This document shows, in pieces, positions 1 through 6,260 of a stretch of 17,708 bases of DNA (positions are counted from its first letter, which is position 1; each line of letters starts with the position of its first letter). Under the pieces are notes generated by a model. The model did no database searches. It was not told the DNA's origin and was given only the letters and a program-made list of their open reading frames with translations. The stretch is from an uncultured Collinsella sp. Lineage in GTDB: Bacteria; Actinomycetota; Coriobacteriia; Coriobacteriales; Coriobacteriaceae. Made by a program: the position numbers and the translations under genes. The DNA is taken from contig USFU01000018.1 in assembly GCA_900554135.1 (NCBI GenBank), positions 1 through 17,708 on the forward strand, given 5' to 3'.

Positions 1-741
1 GACCACTTCCAGGGCGGCGCGCACGAGTTCCCCATGATGCATGCCGCCGAGGTCTCGCAGTTTAGCGTGCCCGGTTTTGACCAGGTCACCGGCACTGTGC
101 TGCAGTGGCCGCTCTCGGTGCTGCGCCTGCGCTCGCATGACCGCGCTCAGCTGCTCGACGCTGCCGAGAAGATTATCCTCGCCTGGCGCGAGTGGACCGA
201 CGAGTCTGTGGGCGTTATCGCGCACACGGCCGACGGCGTAGCGCACAACACCGTGACGCCCGTCATCCGCCGCGTCGACTCCCGCGGCAACGCCGGCGGC
301 GAGATTTACGAGGCCTACCTGGCGCTTCGCTGCAACATCACGACCGACGAGCATCCGCTGGGCGTTTTCCACCCGCATGCCGAGTACCATCACATTAAGA
401 AGGAGAACATCGGCCTGATCGAGGTCATGGGCCTGGCCATTCTGCCGCCGCGCTTGGTTCCCGAGCTCGGCGCTGTCCGCGAGCACCTGCTGGCGGCCAA
501 GGCCGATGCCAGCTACGATCTCGCCGGTGCGCTCGAGAGCGATGATCTTTGCCGCAGCCACGCTGCATGGGCCGAGGACGTTTTTGCCCGCCGCGCCGAC
601 GAGCTTACGGCTGACAACGCCATCGATATCCTGCACGAGGAGGTCGGCGTGGTGTTTGGCCACGTACTCGACAACGCCGGCGTCTTTAAGTGGGACGAAG
701 CCGGCCGCGCCGCCCAGCAGCGCTTTATCGACTCGCTGTAG
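1..741 (+). CDS. galT: UDP-glucose--hexose-1-phosphate uridylyltransferase (class II GalT), 3' part
   Basis: The reading frame is open from the first base (DHFQGGAHEFPM...), so the gene is cut by the left window edge and the ATG at 34 is internal. About 246 C-terminal residues are present. GalT swaps UMP between UDP-glucose and galactose-1-phosphate in the Leloir pathway in the cytoplasm. The DHFQGG..FPM stretch and the block FHPHAEYHHIKKENIGLIEV followed by MGLAILPPRL are hallmarks of the class II (Gram-positive type) enzyme, which differs from E. coli GalT. A strong terminator follows 50 bp after the stop, so it is the last gene of its operon and separate from the lac genes downstream. Its presence means the cell can handle free galactose as well as galactose-6-phosphate. 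The family call is firm; the N-terminus cannot be seen. Confidence 0.93.
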   Translation, partial: DHFQGGAHEFPMMHAAEVSQFSVPGFDQVTGTVLQWPLSVLRLRSHDRAQLLDAAEKIILAWREWTDESVGVIAHTADGVAHNTVTPVIRRVDSRGNAGGEIYEAYLALRCNITTDEHPLGVFHPHAEYHHIKKENIGLIEVMGLAILPPRLVPELGAVREHLLAAKADASYDLAGALESDDLCRSHAAWAEDVFARRADELTADNAIDILHEEVGVVFGHVLDNAGVFKWDEAGRAAQQRFIDSL

Positions 742-791
742 CATACGAGTTCGAGCCTCATCAGCGACCACGACACAACCGCCCACACGAC

Positions 792-831
792 AACGGCGCC
801 CGCCGGCAACATCGCCGACGGGCGCCGTTTT
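792..831 (+). terminator. Rho-independent terminator of galT
   Basis: An 11-bp perfect stem (792-802 with 819-829) has an inner 4-bp helix (804-807 with 814-817) and runs into TTTT at 828-831. It lies 50 bp after the galT stop codon. Confidence 0.88.
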
Positions 832-863
832 CTGATGCAAGGGTAGCTAATTTGCACCAAAAC

Positions 864-897
864 AAGGAGTGTTCCAAATTGCCGGCAGAGAAGGAGC
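864..897 (+). repeat. 34-bp direct repeat, left copy
   Basis: This 34-bp stretch (AAGGAGTGTTCC... with the palindrome TGCCGGCA) recurs in the same orientation at 2373-2406, with 29 of 34 bases identical by eye. The two copies bracket the AAA ATPase gene and its upstream repeats. All five differences are purine-purine or pyrimidine-pyrimidine transitions. It may mark the edges of an inserted module or be a dispersed genomic repeat. Confidence 0.7.
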
Positions 898-919
898 ACC
901 CCAGGTGCCGACCTAAACC

Positions 920-1011
920 ACACATTATTCGATGGAAAAACGTGGTTACCTCCCACATTATTCGATGGAAAAACGTGGTTTACTCCCACATTTTTCGATG
1001 GAAAGACCAAG
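920..1011. repeat. Three tandem 33-bp repeats containing imperfect palindromes
   Basis: Units start at 921, 954 and 987 with an exact 33-bp period. The first 27 bases of units 1 and 2 are identical; unit 3 diverges after about 18 bases. The best unit, at 953-978, is an imperfect 26-bp dyad (CCACATTATTCGA then TGGAAAAACGTGG) with 10 of 13 positions symmetric. Only 6 bp separate the repeated cores, so this is not a CRISPR array. The third unit lies just upstream of a TATACT -10 box and 37 bp before the ATPase start codon, which fits tandem operators for a dimeric DNA-binding protein. Confidence 0.8.
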
Positions 1012-1018
1012 ACGGTCT

Positions 1019-1024
1019 TATACT
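1019..1024 (+). promoter_or_regulatory. Candidate -10 box for the ATPase gene
   Basis: TATACT matches the TATAAT consensus at four of six positions and lies 23 bp before the ATG at 1048. The expected -35 position (about 995-1001) falls inside the third tandem repeat and has no good TTGACA match, so a repeat-bound protein could either activate or block this promoter. A 5-bp hairpin (1004-1008 with 1014-1018) overlaps the spacer. Confidence 0.4.
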
Positions 1025-1047
1025 AACCATGATCGTTAGGGGGCAGT

Positions 1048-2349
1048 ATGCAGCGACAGCTAATGGACGAACTCATCGCTTGGAAATCTAGGGCAAACCG
1101 CAAGCCCCTCCTGCTTAAGGGGGCCCGCCAGACGGGAAAAACCTGGCTTCTCAACGAATTCGCAGGCCAGCAGTATCAAAACGTCATCCGTTTTGACTTT
1201 ATGCTCGAACCGGGCGCACGTTCGCTGTTCGACGGAAGCCTTGACCCCAAACGCATCATCTCCCAGATAGAGCTCCTGCACGGCCAGACTATAACGCCGA
1301 CAGACACGCTCATCATCTTCGACGAAATCCAAGAGGCACCGCGTGGCATCACCTCGCTCAAATACTTCAACGAGCTGGCGCCGGAATACCATATCGTGGC
1401 AGCCGGCTCCTATATGGGGCTCGCGCTCCGACGCGAAAACGAGTCGTTCCCCGTCGGCAAGATCGACCAGCTCACCATGCGCCCCATGGGGTTTGTTGAG
1501 TTCGTTCGTGCCGTCGATGGCGATCCACTCGCAGATGCCATCCTTGCCGCAGACATGGACCTGCTGGCAAACGTTTCCGAAAAGCTCGAGCGCCTGCTCA
1601 AGGAATACCTCGTTGTCGGTGGCATGCCAGAAGTTGTCTCCGCTTTCGCCGCCTCCCACGATTTCATCGAGGCCCGCAGGCTTCAGCAGCAAATCATCGA
1701 AGCTTACGAATCCGATTTTGGCAAGCATGCGCCAGCCCGCATCGTCGAGCGCATGAGGCTGGTTTGGAAATCCCTTCCCGGCCAGCTCGCAAAGGAAAAC
1801 AAGAAGTTCGTCTACGGCGCGCTTCGTCCTGGGGCGCGCGCACGCGATTTTGAGGAAAGCCTCCAGTGGCTCATGGACTACGGAATCGTTCATAAGGTAC
1901 CACGTGTTTCCGCCCTAAGAGCACCGCTCACAAGCTACGAGGATCTCTCGGGCTTCAAGCTGTTCTGCATCGACACCGGCATCCTCGGAGCACTCTCCGG
2001 CCTCTCGCCAGCCATTGTTCTGAACGGGCCCGCTGTTTTTACGGAGTTCAAAGGCTCGCTGACCGAGCAATACGTCGCACAGGAGCTTTTGCTCCAAGGC
2101 AATACCCCCGCGTATTGGTCATCCTCCTCCGGCAATGCAGAGACTGACTTTGCCGTCGACCATGCGGGGACCGTGCTTCCGCTCGAGGTCAAGGCGGCAG
2201 AGAATCTCAAAGCAAAGAGCCTGAGGATTGCCTGCGAGAAGTTCAAGCTCGAGCGCTGCGTGAGAACATCGTTAGCGGCATATAGAGACGAAGGCACGCT
2301 CGTCAATATTCCGCTCTGGGAGATTGGGCAAATCGACAAGCTGGCATAG
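1048..2349 (+). CDS. AAA family ATPase with C-terminal DUF4143 domain
   Basis: The protein has 433 residues. Walker A GARQTGKT is at 25-32, Walker B TLIIFDEIQE at 87-96, and a sensor-like AAGSYMG at 118-124. The C-terminal part carries ETDF at 365-368 and LEVKA at 379-383, the D...ExK arrangement of the PD-(D/E)xK-like fold usual in DUF4143 proteins. No membrane segment is seen. These ATPases are common and often strain-variable in gut bacteria; their role is not established, and defence or toxin-like functions are only proposals. The start is supported by AGGGGG at 1038-1043. The gene stands alone between galT and the convergent lac operon, flanked by direct repeats and preceded by tandem dyads. 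It uses AGA/AGG arginine and ATA isoleucine codons several times, unlike the nearby PTS genes, which is consistent with acquisition by transfer. The family is firm, the function unknown. Confidence 0.88.
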   Translation: MQRQLMDELIAWKSRANRKPLLLKGARQTGKTWLLNEFAGQQYQNVIRFDFMLEPGARSLFDGSLDPKRIISQIELLHGQTITPTDTLIIFDEIQEAPRGITSLKYFNELAPEYHIVAAGSYMGLALRRENESFPVGKIDQLTMRPMGFVEFVRAVDGDPLADAILAADMDLLANVSEKLERLLKEYLVVGGMPEVVSAFAASHDFIEARRLQQQIIEAYESDFGKHAPARIVERMRLVWKSLPGQLAKENKKFVYGALRPGARARDFEESLQWLMDYGIVHKVPRVSALRAPLTSYEDLSGFKLFCIDTGILGALSGLSPAIVLNGPAVFTEFKGSLTEQYVAQELLLQGNTPAYWSSSSGNAETDFAVDHAGTVLPLEVKAAENLKAKSLRIACEKFKLERCVRTSLAAYRDEGTLVNIPLWEIGQIDKLA

Positions 2350-2372
2350 GCGCTGTGGAGGGGGTGCCCCGT

Positions 2373-2406
2373 AAGGAGTGTCCCAAACTGCCGGCAAAAA
2401 AGGAAC
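2373..2406 (+). repeat. 34-bp direct repeat, right copy
   Basis: This is the second copy of the 864-897 sequence, beginning 24 bp after the ATPase stop codon, in the same orientation and again containing TGCCGGCA. Together the copies delimit about 1.5 kb holding one gene and its upstream repeats. Confidence 0.7.
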
Positions 2407-2465
2407 GTCTCTATCTGCCGCATTCCCGAAGCAAGGCGACGCCGATGTTTTGGCAACGGCAGCGA

Positions 2466-2605
2466 GCGGGCCGCATTTGAGACAAGGTGACGTGAAACGA
2501 AAGGGCGCTGACCTTCTGGTCGCGCCCTTGAAGTTGAACGTCAGATTGTCCAAATGCGGCCCGCGCAGCGTCGGCTGGTTACGGCGTTTGGCAAAACGCC
2601 GTAAC
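2466..2605. ncRNA. Structured intergenic element, copy A (candidate RNA)
   Basis: A long interrupted hairpin forms from nested helices: 2466-2479/2551-2564 (14 bp), 2481-2484/2547-2550, 2488-2493/2538-2543, 2496-2498/2533-2535, 2501-2508/2522-2529 and a tip 2510-2513/2518-2521 with loop TTCT. A second hairpin, 2578-2589/2594-2605, ends one base before the lacC stop codon. Copy B at 4794-4932 keeps the internal-loop positions and the tip while most helices change sequence on both sides. The internal loops are purine-rich on the plus strand (GA opposite GA, AGG opposite GAT, GA opposite GAA), which hints at plus-strand function, but the lacC transcript would make the complement. There is no T-run, so it is not a typical terminator. 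It could belong to the Collinsella-1 candidate RNA motif, which I cannot check here. Confidence 0.55.
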
Positions 2606-2606
2606 T

Positions 2607-3542
2607 CTAAAGTTCGGTCACCTCGACGCTGTTGTAGATCTCGTCCCAGCGGTCCATGACCAGGTGGCCGGTCTTGGGATCCATGGCATTGAGCTTGCCA
2701 CAGGTATTGGCAGTCTTGAGCACGGTGACATCGTCGGCGCCCGCAGCAATGGCATGCGCAAAGCCGGCGATGGTCGAGTCACCGGAACCCGTCGCGTTCA
2801 CAGCCGCAATCGCGGGCGTCTTGGCGCGGAACGCGCGGCCCTCATGGAAGCCCACCGAACCGGCAGCGCCCATCGAGACGACGACCCAGGGAATACCGGC
2901 AAAGCGGCCATCGGCGGCAAGCGCCTCGCGCAGGGCATCGACATCATCGGTCGTAAAGGACGTACCCAGCAGGCCGTTAATCTCGGTCAGGTTGGGCTTC
3001 ACGAGCTCAGGCTTAGCGTCAGATTCCAGCGCAGCCTCCAGCGATGCACCCGAGGTGTCGAGCAGCACCTTGGCGCCCGCCTCCTCGGCGATCTTGACGA
3101 GCTCGGCATAGTAGCCAGCATCGACGCCGCGCGGCAGCGAGCCCGAAAGCGTCACAACATCCGCCTTCGCTGCAAGCTCGGCGAACTTAGCCGTAAAGGC
3201 CTCGAGCTCGGCCGGGGCGATCTGCGGACCGCTCTCCAAAAGCTCGGTCTGATTGCCCTCGTGCAGGATATTCAGGCAAATGCGCGTCTCACCGGCGATG
3301 GGCACAAAGTCGTTCTTGACGCCGTCGGCATCCATAAGCTCAGCCATATAGGCACCCATGTGGCCGCCGAGCAGGCCGGTCGCGAGCACGTCGTCGCCCA
3401 GCTGCAGCAGCACACGGCTCACGTTGAGGCCCTTACCGCCAGCGGTCTTTTCGGGCGTCACGCGGTTAACGTCGTCGATGATCAGCTTGTCGAGTTGATA
3501 GCGCGTATCGATCGACGGGTTCATGGTAACGGTCAGAATCAT
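2607..3542 (-). CDS. lacC: Tagatose-6-phosphate kinase (PfkB family)
   Basis: This 311-residue sugar-phosphate kinase is of the ribokinase/PfkB family and is expected to phosphorylate tagatose-6-P to tagatose-1,6-bisP with ATP. Visible motifs are GGKGLNVSRV at 35-44, SGSLPRG at 133-139, KPN at 182-184 and NATGSGDS at 249-256, with D255 as the catalytic base and the GSG as anion hole. The open frame extends to 3584, but AGGAG sits six bases before the ATG at 3542 and the protein then starts MILTVTMNPSID as in the family, so that start is chosen. It is the last gene of the lacA-lacB-lacX-lacC run. 1-Phosphofructokinase is the close alternative from sequence alone; the lacAB neighbours favour LacC. 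Confidence 0.87.
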   Translation of the reverse strand: MILTVTMNPSIDTRYQLDKLIIDDVNRVTPEKTAGGKGLNVSRVLLQLGDDVLATGLLGGHMGAYMAELMDADGVKNDFVPIAGETRICLNILHEGNQTELLESGPQIAPAELEAFTAKFAELAAKADVVTLSGSLPRGVDAGYYAELVKIAEEAGAKVLLDTSGASLEAALESDAKPELVKPNLTEINGLLGTSFTTDDVDALREALAADGRFAGIPWVVVSMGAAGSVGFHEGRAFRAKTPAIAAVNATGSGDSTIAGFAHAIAAGADDVTVLKTANTCGKLNAMDPKTGHLVMDRWDEIYNSVEVTEL

Positions 3543-3558
3543 ATTGAACTCCTGTTCC

Positions 3559-3578
3559 GGGGCGGCATGACCCGCCCC
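3559..3578 (-). other. Intergenic hairpin between lacX and lacC
   Basis: A 7-bp GC-only stem (3559-3565 with 3572-3578, loop 3566-3571) lies in the 53-bp gap between the lacX stop and the lacC start, ending just before the lacC Shine-Dalgarno. No T-run follows, so an mRNA stability or translation-tuning hairpin fits better than a terminator. Confidence 0.5.
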
Positions 3579-3595
3579 AAACATACGATAACTCG

Positions 3596-4477
3596 TTAAA
3601 GGATCTCGATCTCAAAGCCGCGGGTAACGGTCTCCCCCGGCTTGGCAACCAGGCAGCCACGCTTGTGCTCCAGAATATCGTCCTCGTCGGAGCAGGTGGA
3701 CAGGCCGCCCCACGGTTCAACAGCCACAAAGTCGCCCTCGGGCTTGCTCCACACAATCAGGTACGGCATATCGGGGAACGTCAGGCGCACGCCCTTGTCC
3801 TCAGTTTTCTTGGTCAGCGTAACCACGCGGCTCTCAAGCACGTCAAAGATGGTCTCCGCGAAGTCGAAGAGTTCGTGGGTAAGCGGCAAGTCGTGGCCGA
3901 CCATCGGGTTCTTGCTGCGATGCTCAACATCAATCAGGCCCGTCGAGGGAACGGCAGTACACAGCTCGTCGGCCTCGCGCTGCTCAAAACGGAGCTCATA
4001 GTCGTCATAGGACTCACCCTCGTCGAGCGGGCACTTAAAGCCGGGGTGACCGCCCACAAAGAATGGCATGTCCTCGGTGCCCTCATTGGTCACCTCGTAG
4101 GACACGTTCACCTTTTCCGAATCGATCGTGTAACGAGCAACGATCTTAAACGGATACGGGTACTGCTCGAGCAACTCGGCATGGTCGGCAGAGCTTAGGC
4201 TCAGCGCAACCATGTTGTCGCTCTGTTCCTCGAGCTTCCACTCCTGCTTGCGCGCAAAACCGTGGCGGGCGAGCTTTACCTCGCGGCCGCCCATGGTCAT
4301 TGCGTGACCGTCACGAAGGCCGCCGCAGATCGGGAAGCAAATGGGTGCCTGGCCCGACCAGACCGCCGGGTCGCCCTGCCACAGGTACTCGCGACCGTTG
4401 GCTTTAATCGAAGTGAACGATCCGCCAGCCGTGCTCAGTGCCACACGAATAGAACCGTTATCAAGAACAAACTCCAT
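3596..4477 (-). CDS. lacX: Aldose 1-epimerase family protein, LacX type
   Basis: This 293-residue protein of the galactose mutarotase superfamily resembles the LacX/YihR branch often found at the end of lac operons. Expected catalytic residues are visible: H72 in ARHGFAR, H144 in VGGHPGFKCP and E254 in VAVEPWGG. It probably interconverts the anomers of a hexose or hexose-6-phosphate to feed the isomerase or kinase; the true substrate of LacX is not settled. The frame opens from a GTG at 4495, but AAGGAG lies nine bases before the ATG at 4477, so that start is preferred. It lies between lacB (459 bp upstream) and lacC (53 bp downstream). The long upstream gap suggests it may have its own promoter or be affected by the structured element in that gap. 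Confidence 0.85.
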   Translation of the reverse strand: MEFVLDNGSIRVALSTAGGSFTSIKANGREYLWQGDPAVWSGQAPICFPICGGLRDGHAMTMGGREVKLARHGFARKQEWKLEEQSDNMVALSLSSADHAELLEQYPYPFKIVARYTIDSEKVNVSYEVTNEGTEDMPFFVGGHPGFKCPLDEGESYDDYELRFEQREADELCTAVPSTGLIDVEHRSKNPMVGHDLPLTHELFDFAETIFDVLESRVVTLTKKTEDKGVRLTFPDMPYLIVWSKPEGDFVAVEPWGGLSTCSDEDDILEHKRGCLVAKPGETVTRGFEIEIL

Positions 4478-4793
4478 GGGAATCTTCTCCTTCACATATC
4501 ATCTTGCACGATCCATTGCGAACGCCGTGCCTTTAGCACAAAGGTAATGAGGCGGCGCCGCACGCAAAAGAACAATGCACGCCAAGCCCGCCAAGCCAAT
4601 TGGGCTGATAGAAAACTGACCCGCGCCCCATTACAGAAACGCGAGCCGTCAATTGAAAAGCTGCAGAATGCCGAGTACCGCCAAGAGCGAAGCACACAAG
4701 CTCAGCAAGCAAACGTGTTATCGGAGCAGCTTACTGAACCAGAAAGCTTCGCAACAACAGGGGCGACCCCACAGGTCAGCTCAACGTCAGCGA
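4478..4793. other. Upstream half of the lacB-lacX gap, no clear feature
   Basis: I see no gene in this non-coding part of the 459-bp gap. On the minus strand it would be the leader or promoter region of lacX. It holds a small hairpin (4530-4534 with 4540-4544) and a GC palindrome GCGGCGCCGC around 4552-4561. A TTGACG occurs on the minus strand near 4647-4652, but no -10 box lies at a proper distance. The rest of the gap is the structured element at 4794-4932. Confidence 0.4.
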
Positions 4794-4932
4794 GAAGCCA
4801 GCTGGCGAGGCAAGGTGCCGTGAAGCGAGGCGGCATTGACCTTCTGGTCATGCCGTCGAAGCTGAACGGCAGATTGCCCGTCAGATGGCTTCGCAGCGTC
4901 GACGCGTTACGCGGTTTGGAAAACCGCGTAAC
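4794..4932. ncRNA. Structured intergenic element, copy B (candidate RNA)
   Basis: This is the homologue of the element at 2466-2605. Helices: 4794-4800/4886-4892, 4809-4812/4875-4878, 4816-4821/4866-4871, 4824-4826/4861-4863, 4829-4836/4850-4857 and tip 4838-4841/4846-4849 with loop TTCT. A final hairpin, 4906-4917/4921-4932, ends four bases before the lacB stop codon. Relative to copy A, the third helix changes TGACGT/ACGTCA to TGCCGT/ACGGCA, the next outer helix GACA/TGTC to GGCA/TGCC, and the 8-bp helix below the tip changes almost wholly on both strands while staying paired. The unpaired AGG/GAT, GA/GA and GA/GAA loops and the TGACCTTCTGGTC tip are unchanged. This pattern indicates selection on the fold. 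Confidence 0.55.
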
Positions 4933-4936
4933 CTCC

Positions 4937-5461
4937 TTAGTCGTGATACTCGCCGCGGTCCCACTTCTCGAGGAACTCGTCAAAGAAGTGCGGGTCAGCC
5001 TGAGCCTCGGCGTCGGCCTTATTGCAGGCATCGATCTTGGCGATCAGGGCATCGTGCTCGGGGGTCTTCTCGTAGGGCTCCTCCAGGAAGGCAAGCATGA
5101 TATCGGCCATCAGGAACTCGCCGGTGATCTTGCCGCCAAAGCCCACGATGTTGGCATTGAGCTCGCGACGGGCATACAGGGCAGAGGTCATGTCGCGGAC
5201 CAGGGCGCAGCGGGCGCCGGGAACCTTGTTGACGGCGTTGGTGATGCCGATGCCGGTACCGCACAGGGCCACGCCAAAGTCGGCCTTGCCGCTGGCAACA
5301 GCCTCGCCCACGGCCTTACCGTAGATGGGATAGTGCGTACGGGTGTGGCTGTAGGTGCCGCAGTCGAGCACCTTGTAGCCAGCCTGCTCCAGGCGGTCGG
5401 CCAGATAGATCTTCTCGTCCGTAACGATATGGTCGCAACCGATTGCTATGGTCTTCTTCAT
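4937..5461 (-). CDS. lacB: Galactose-6-phosphate isomerase, LacB subunit
   Basis: This 174-residue member of the RpiB/LacAB family pairs with LacA to convert galactose-6-P to tagatose-6-P. Diagnostic stretches are [10 protein letters not shown] at 8-17, HTRTHYP at 39-45 and the active-site [11 protein letters not shown] at 65-75, with C67 as the expected general base. The length matches LacB (about 171) rather than RpiB (about 150). The start has AAAGGA ten bases upstream. It lies 63 bp after lacA on the same strand and is surely co-transcribed with it. A structured element begins right after its stop codon. Confidence 0.93.
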   Translation of the reverse strand: MKKTIAIGCDHIVTDEKIYLADRLEQAGYKVLDCGTYSHTRTHYPIYGKAVGEAVASGKADFGVALCGTGIGITNAVNKVPGARCALVRDMTSALYARRELNANIVGFGGKITGEFLMADIMLAFLEEPYEKTPEHDALIAKIDACNKADAEAQADPHFFDEFLEKWDRGEYHD

Positions 5462-5524
5462 CAGAACGTCCTTTCGTCTGAATTCACAAGTTGAGGTAGA
5501 AGTTCGAGTTCTCGGTGGCTCTCG

Positions 5525-5953
5525 TTAGGCCATCTTGTTGAGCATGTCGACACGGATCTGGTGACGGCCGCCGGCGTACTGTGCACGCAGGAACTCGCGG
5601 GCGATCTTCTTGGCGACCTCGGTGCCCACAACGCCCGGGCCCATGGTGACCATGCGCGAGCCGTTGTGCTCGCGGGTCATGTAGGCGGAACGCTCGTCGG
5701 AAATGTTGGCGACGACCATGCCCTTGATCTTGACGGCGGCCATATAGGAGCCGACGCCGTACTTATCGAATGCGAAGCCCTGGGAATCCTTGTGCTCCAG
5801 CAGGTCCTTGGCAACGGCGGTCGCGGAATCGACAAAGTCCGCGGCAGGGGTCTCGGAATAGTCGACGACCTCGTGACCGTCGGCGATGAGCATCTCCTTG
5901 ATGGACTCCTTCATCGACATACCGTCGGCATCGGAAGCGATTACAACCCTCAT
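5525..5953 (-). CDS. lacA: Galactose-6-phosphate isomerase, LacA subunit
   Basis: This 142-residue LacA is the partner of LacB. FDKYGVGS replaces the catalytic-cysteine segment of RpiB/LacB, as is normal for LacA, and the ending GGRHQIRVDMLNKM is the family signature that supplies active-site residues to the neighbouring subunit. The start is clear: AGGAGG lies six bases before the ATG. It is the first gene of the minus-strand lacA-lacB-lacX-lacC run, preceded by an AT-rich region full of TGTTC/GAACA motifs that probably contains the operon promoter. Confidence 0.94.
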   Translation of the reverse strand: MRVVIASDADGMSMKESIKEMLIADGHEVVDYSETPAADFVDSATAVAKDLLEHKDSQGFAFDKYGVGSYMAAVKIKGMVVANISDERSAYMTREHNGSRMVTMGPGVVGTEVAKKIAREFLRAQYAGGRHQIRVDMLNKMA

Positions 5954-6047
5954 GACATCCTCCTTGAGAGATACGCAGGTGCGTAGTTTCTGTTTGGAAG
6001 TGTTGAATCGCGTTCAGGTCCGGGCATCTGAATGTGCGGTTCTTCAC

Positions 6048-6131
6048 TGTTCATGTTTATTTGAACACATTCGAACAGTAACTGCAACAACTATTTGTTT
6101 ATCTTTGTTCTTTTTTGAACAAATACCGTTC
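6048..6131. promoter_or_regulatory. Probable lacABXC control region with TGTTC palindromes
   Basis: Upstream of lacA, an unusually AT-rich stretch holds five TGTTC/GAACA boxes in about 75 bp. Two pairs form palindromes: TTTGTTC-N6-GAACAAA at 6104-6123 and TGTTCA-N8-TGAACA at 6048-6067; a further GAACA is at 6073-6077. CCGTTCAC follows at 6126-6133. I cannot place -35 and -10 boxes with confidence. The palindromes differ from those of the two LacI-flanked promoters, so a different regulator probably acts here. Confidence 0.5.
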
Positions 6132-6191
6132 ACAGATGATTGCTGACCGTTTGGACTGGGCACGGACGTAGCGACCATGTGTTCAACAAAC

Positions 6192-6226
6192 AAAAGGGCG
6201 GCCGAGAACGTGTCTCGTACGCCCTT
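6192..6226 (-). terminator. Terminator of the membrane-protein gene
   Basis: A 7-bp stem AAGGGCG/CGCCCTT (6194-6200 with 6220-6226) and an inner 5-bp helix (6203-6207 with 6213-6217) are followed on the minus strand by a TTTTGTTTGTT tract. It lies 35 bp past the stop codon of the gene at 6261-7283 and separates it from lacA. Confidence 0.8.
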
Positions 6227-6260
6227 CTCACGGTTGATCTTACAAAGATCGCTTTGCCGC

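Noticed and set aside
920..1011. CRISPR array
   Set aside because: There are only three units, separated by about 6 bp with no real spacers, and no cas genes; these are tandem repeats.
2501..2529. Rho-independent terminator of lacC or the ATPase gene
   Set aside because: The stem is strong but not followed by a T-run on either strand and is embedded in a larger conserved fold, so it is reported as part of the structured element.
3543..3584. 14-residue N-terminal extension of LacC
   Set aside because: AGGAG lies right before the ATG at 3542, and the extension (MFGAGHAAPEQEFN) is encoded by the intergenic hairpin region.
4262..5494. 410-residue open frame on the plus strand
   Set aside because: It overlaps lacX, the structured element and lacB antisense; no domain is visible and it has no Shine-Dalgarno.
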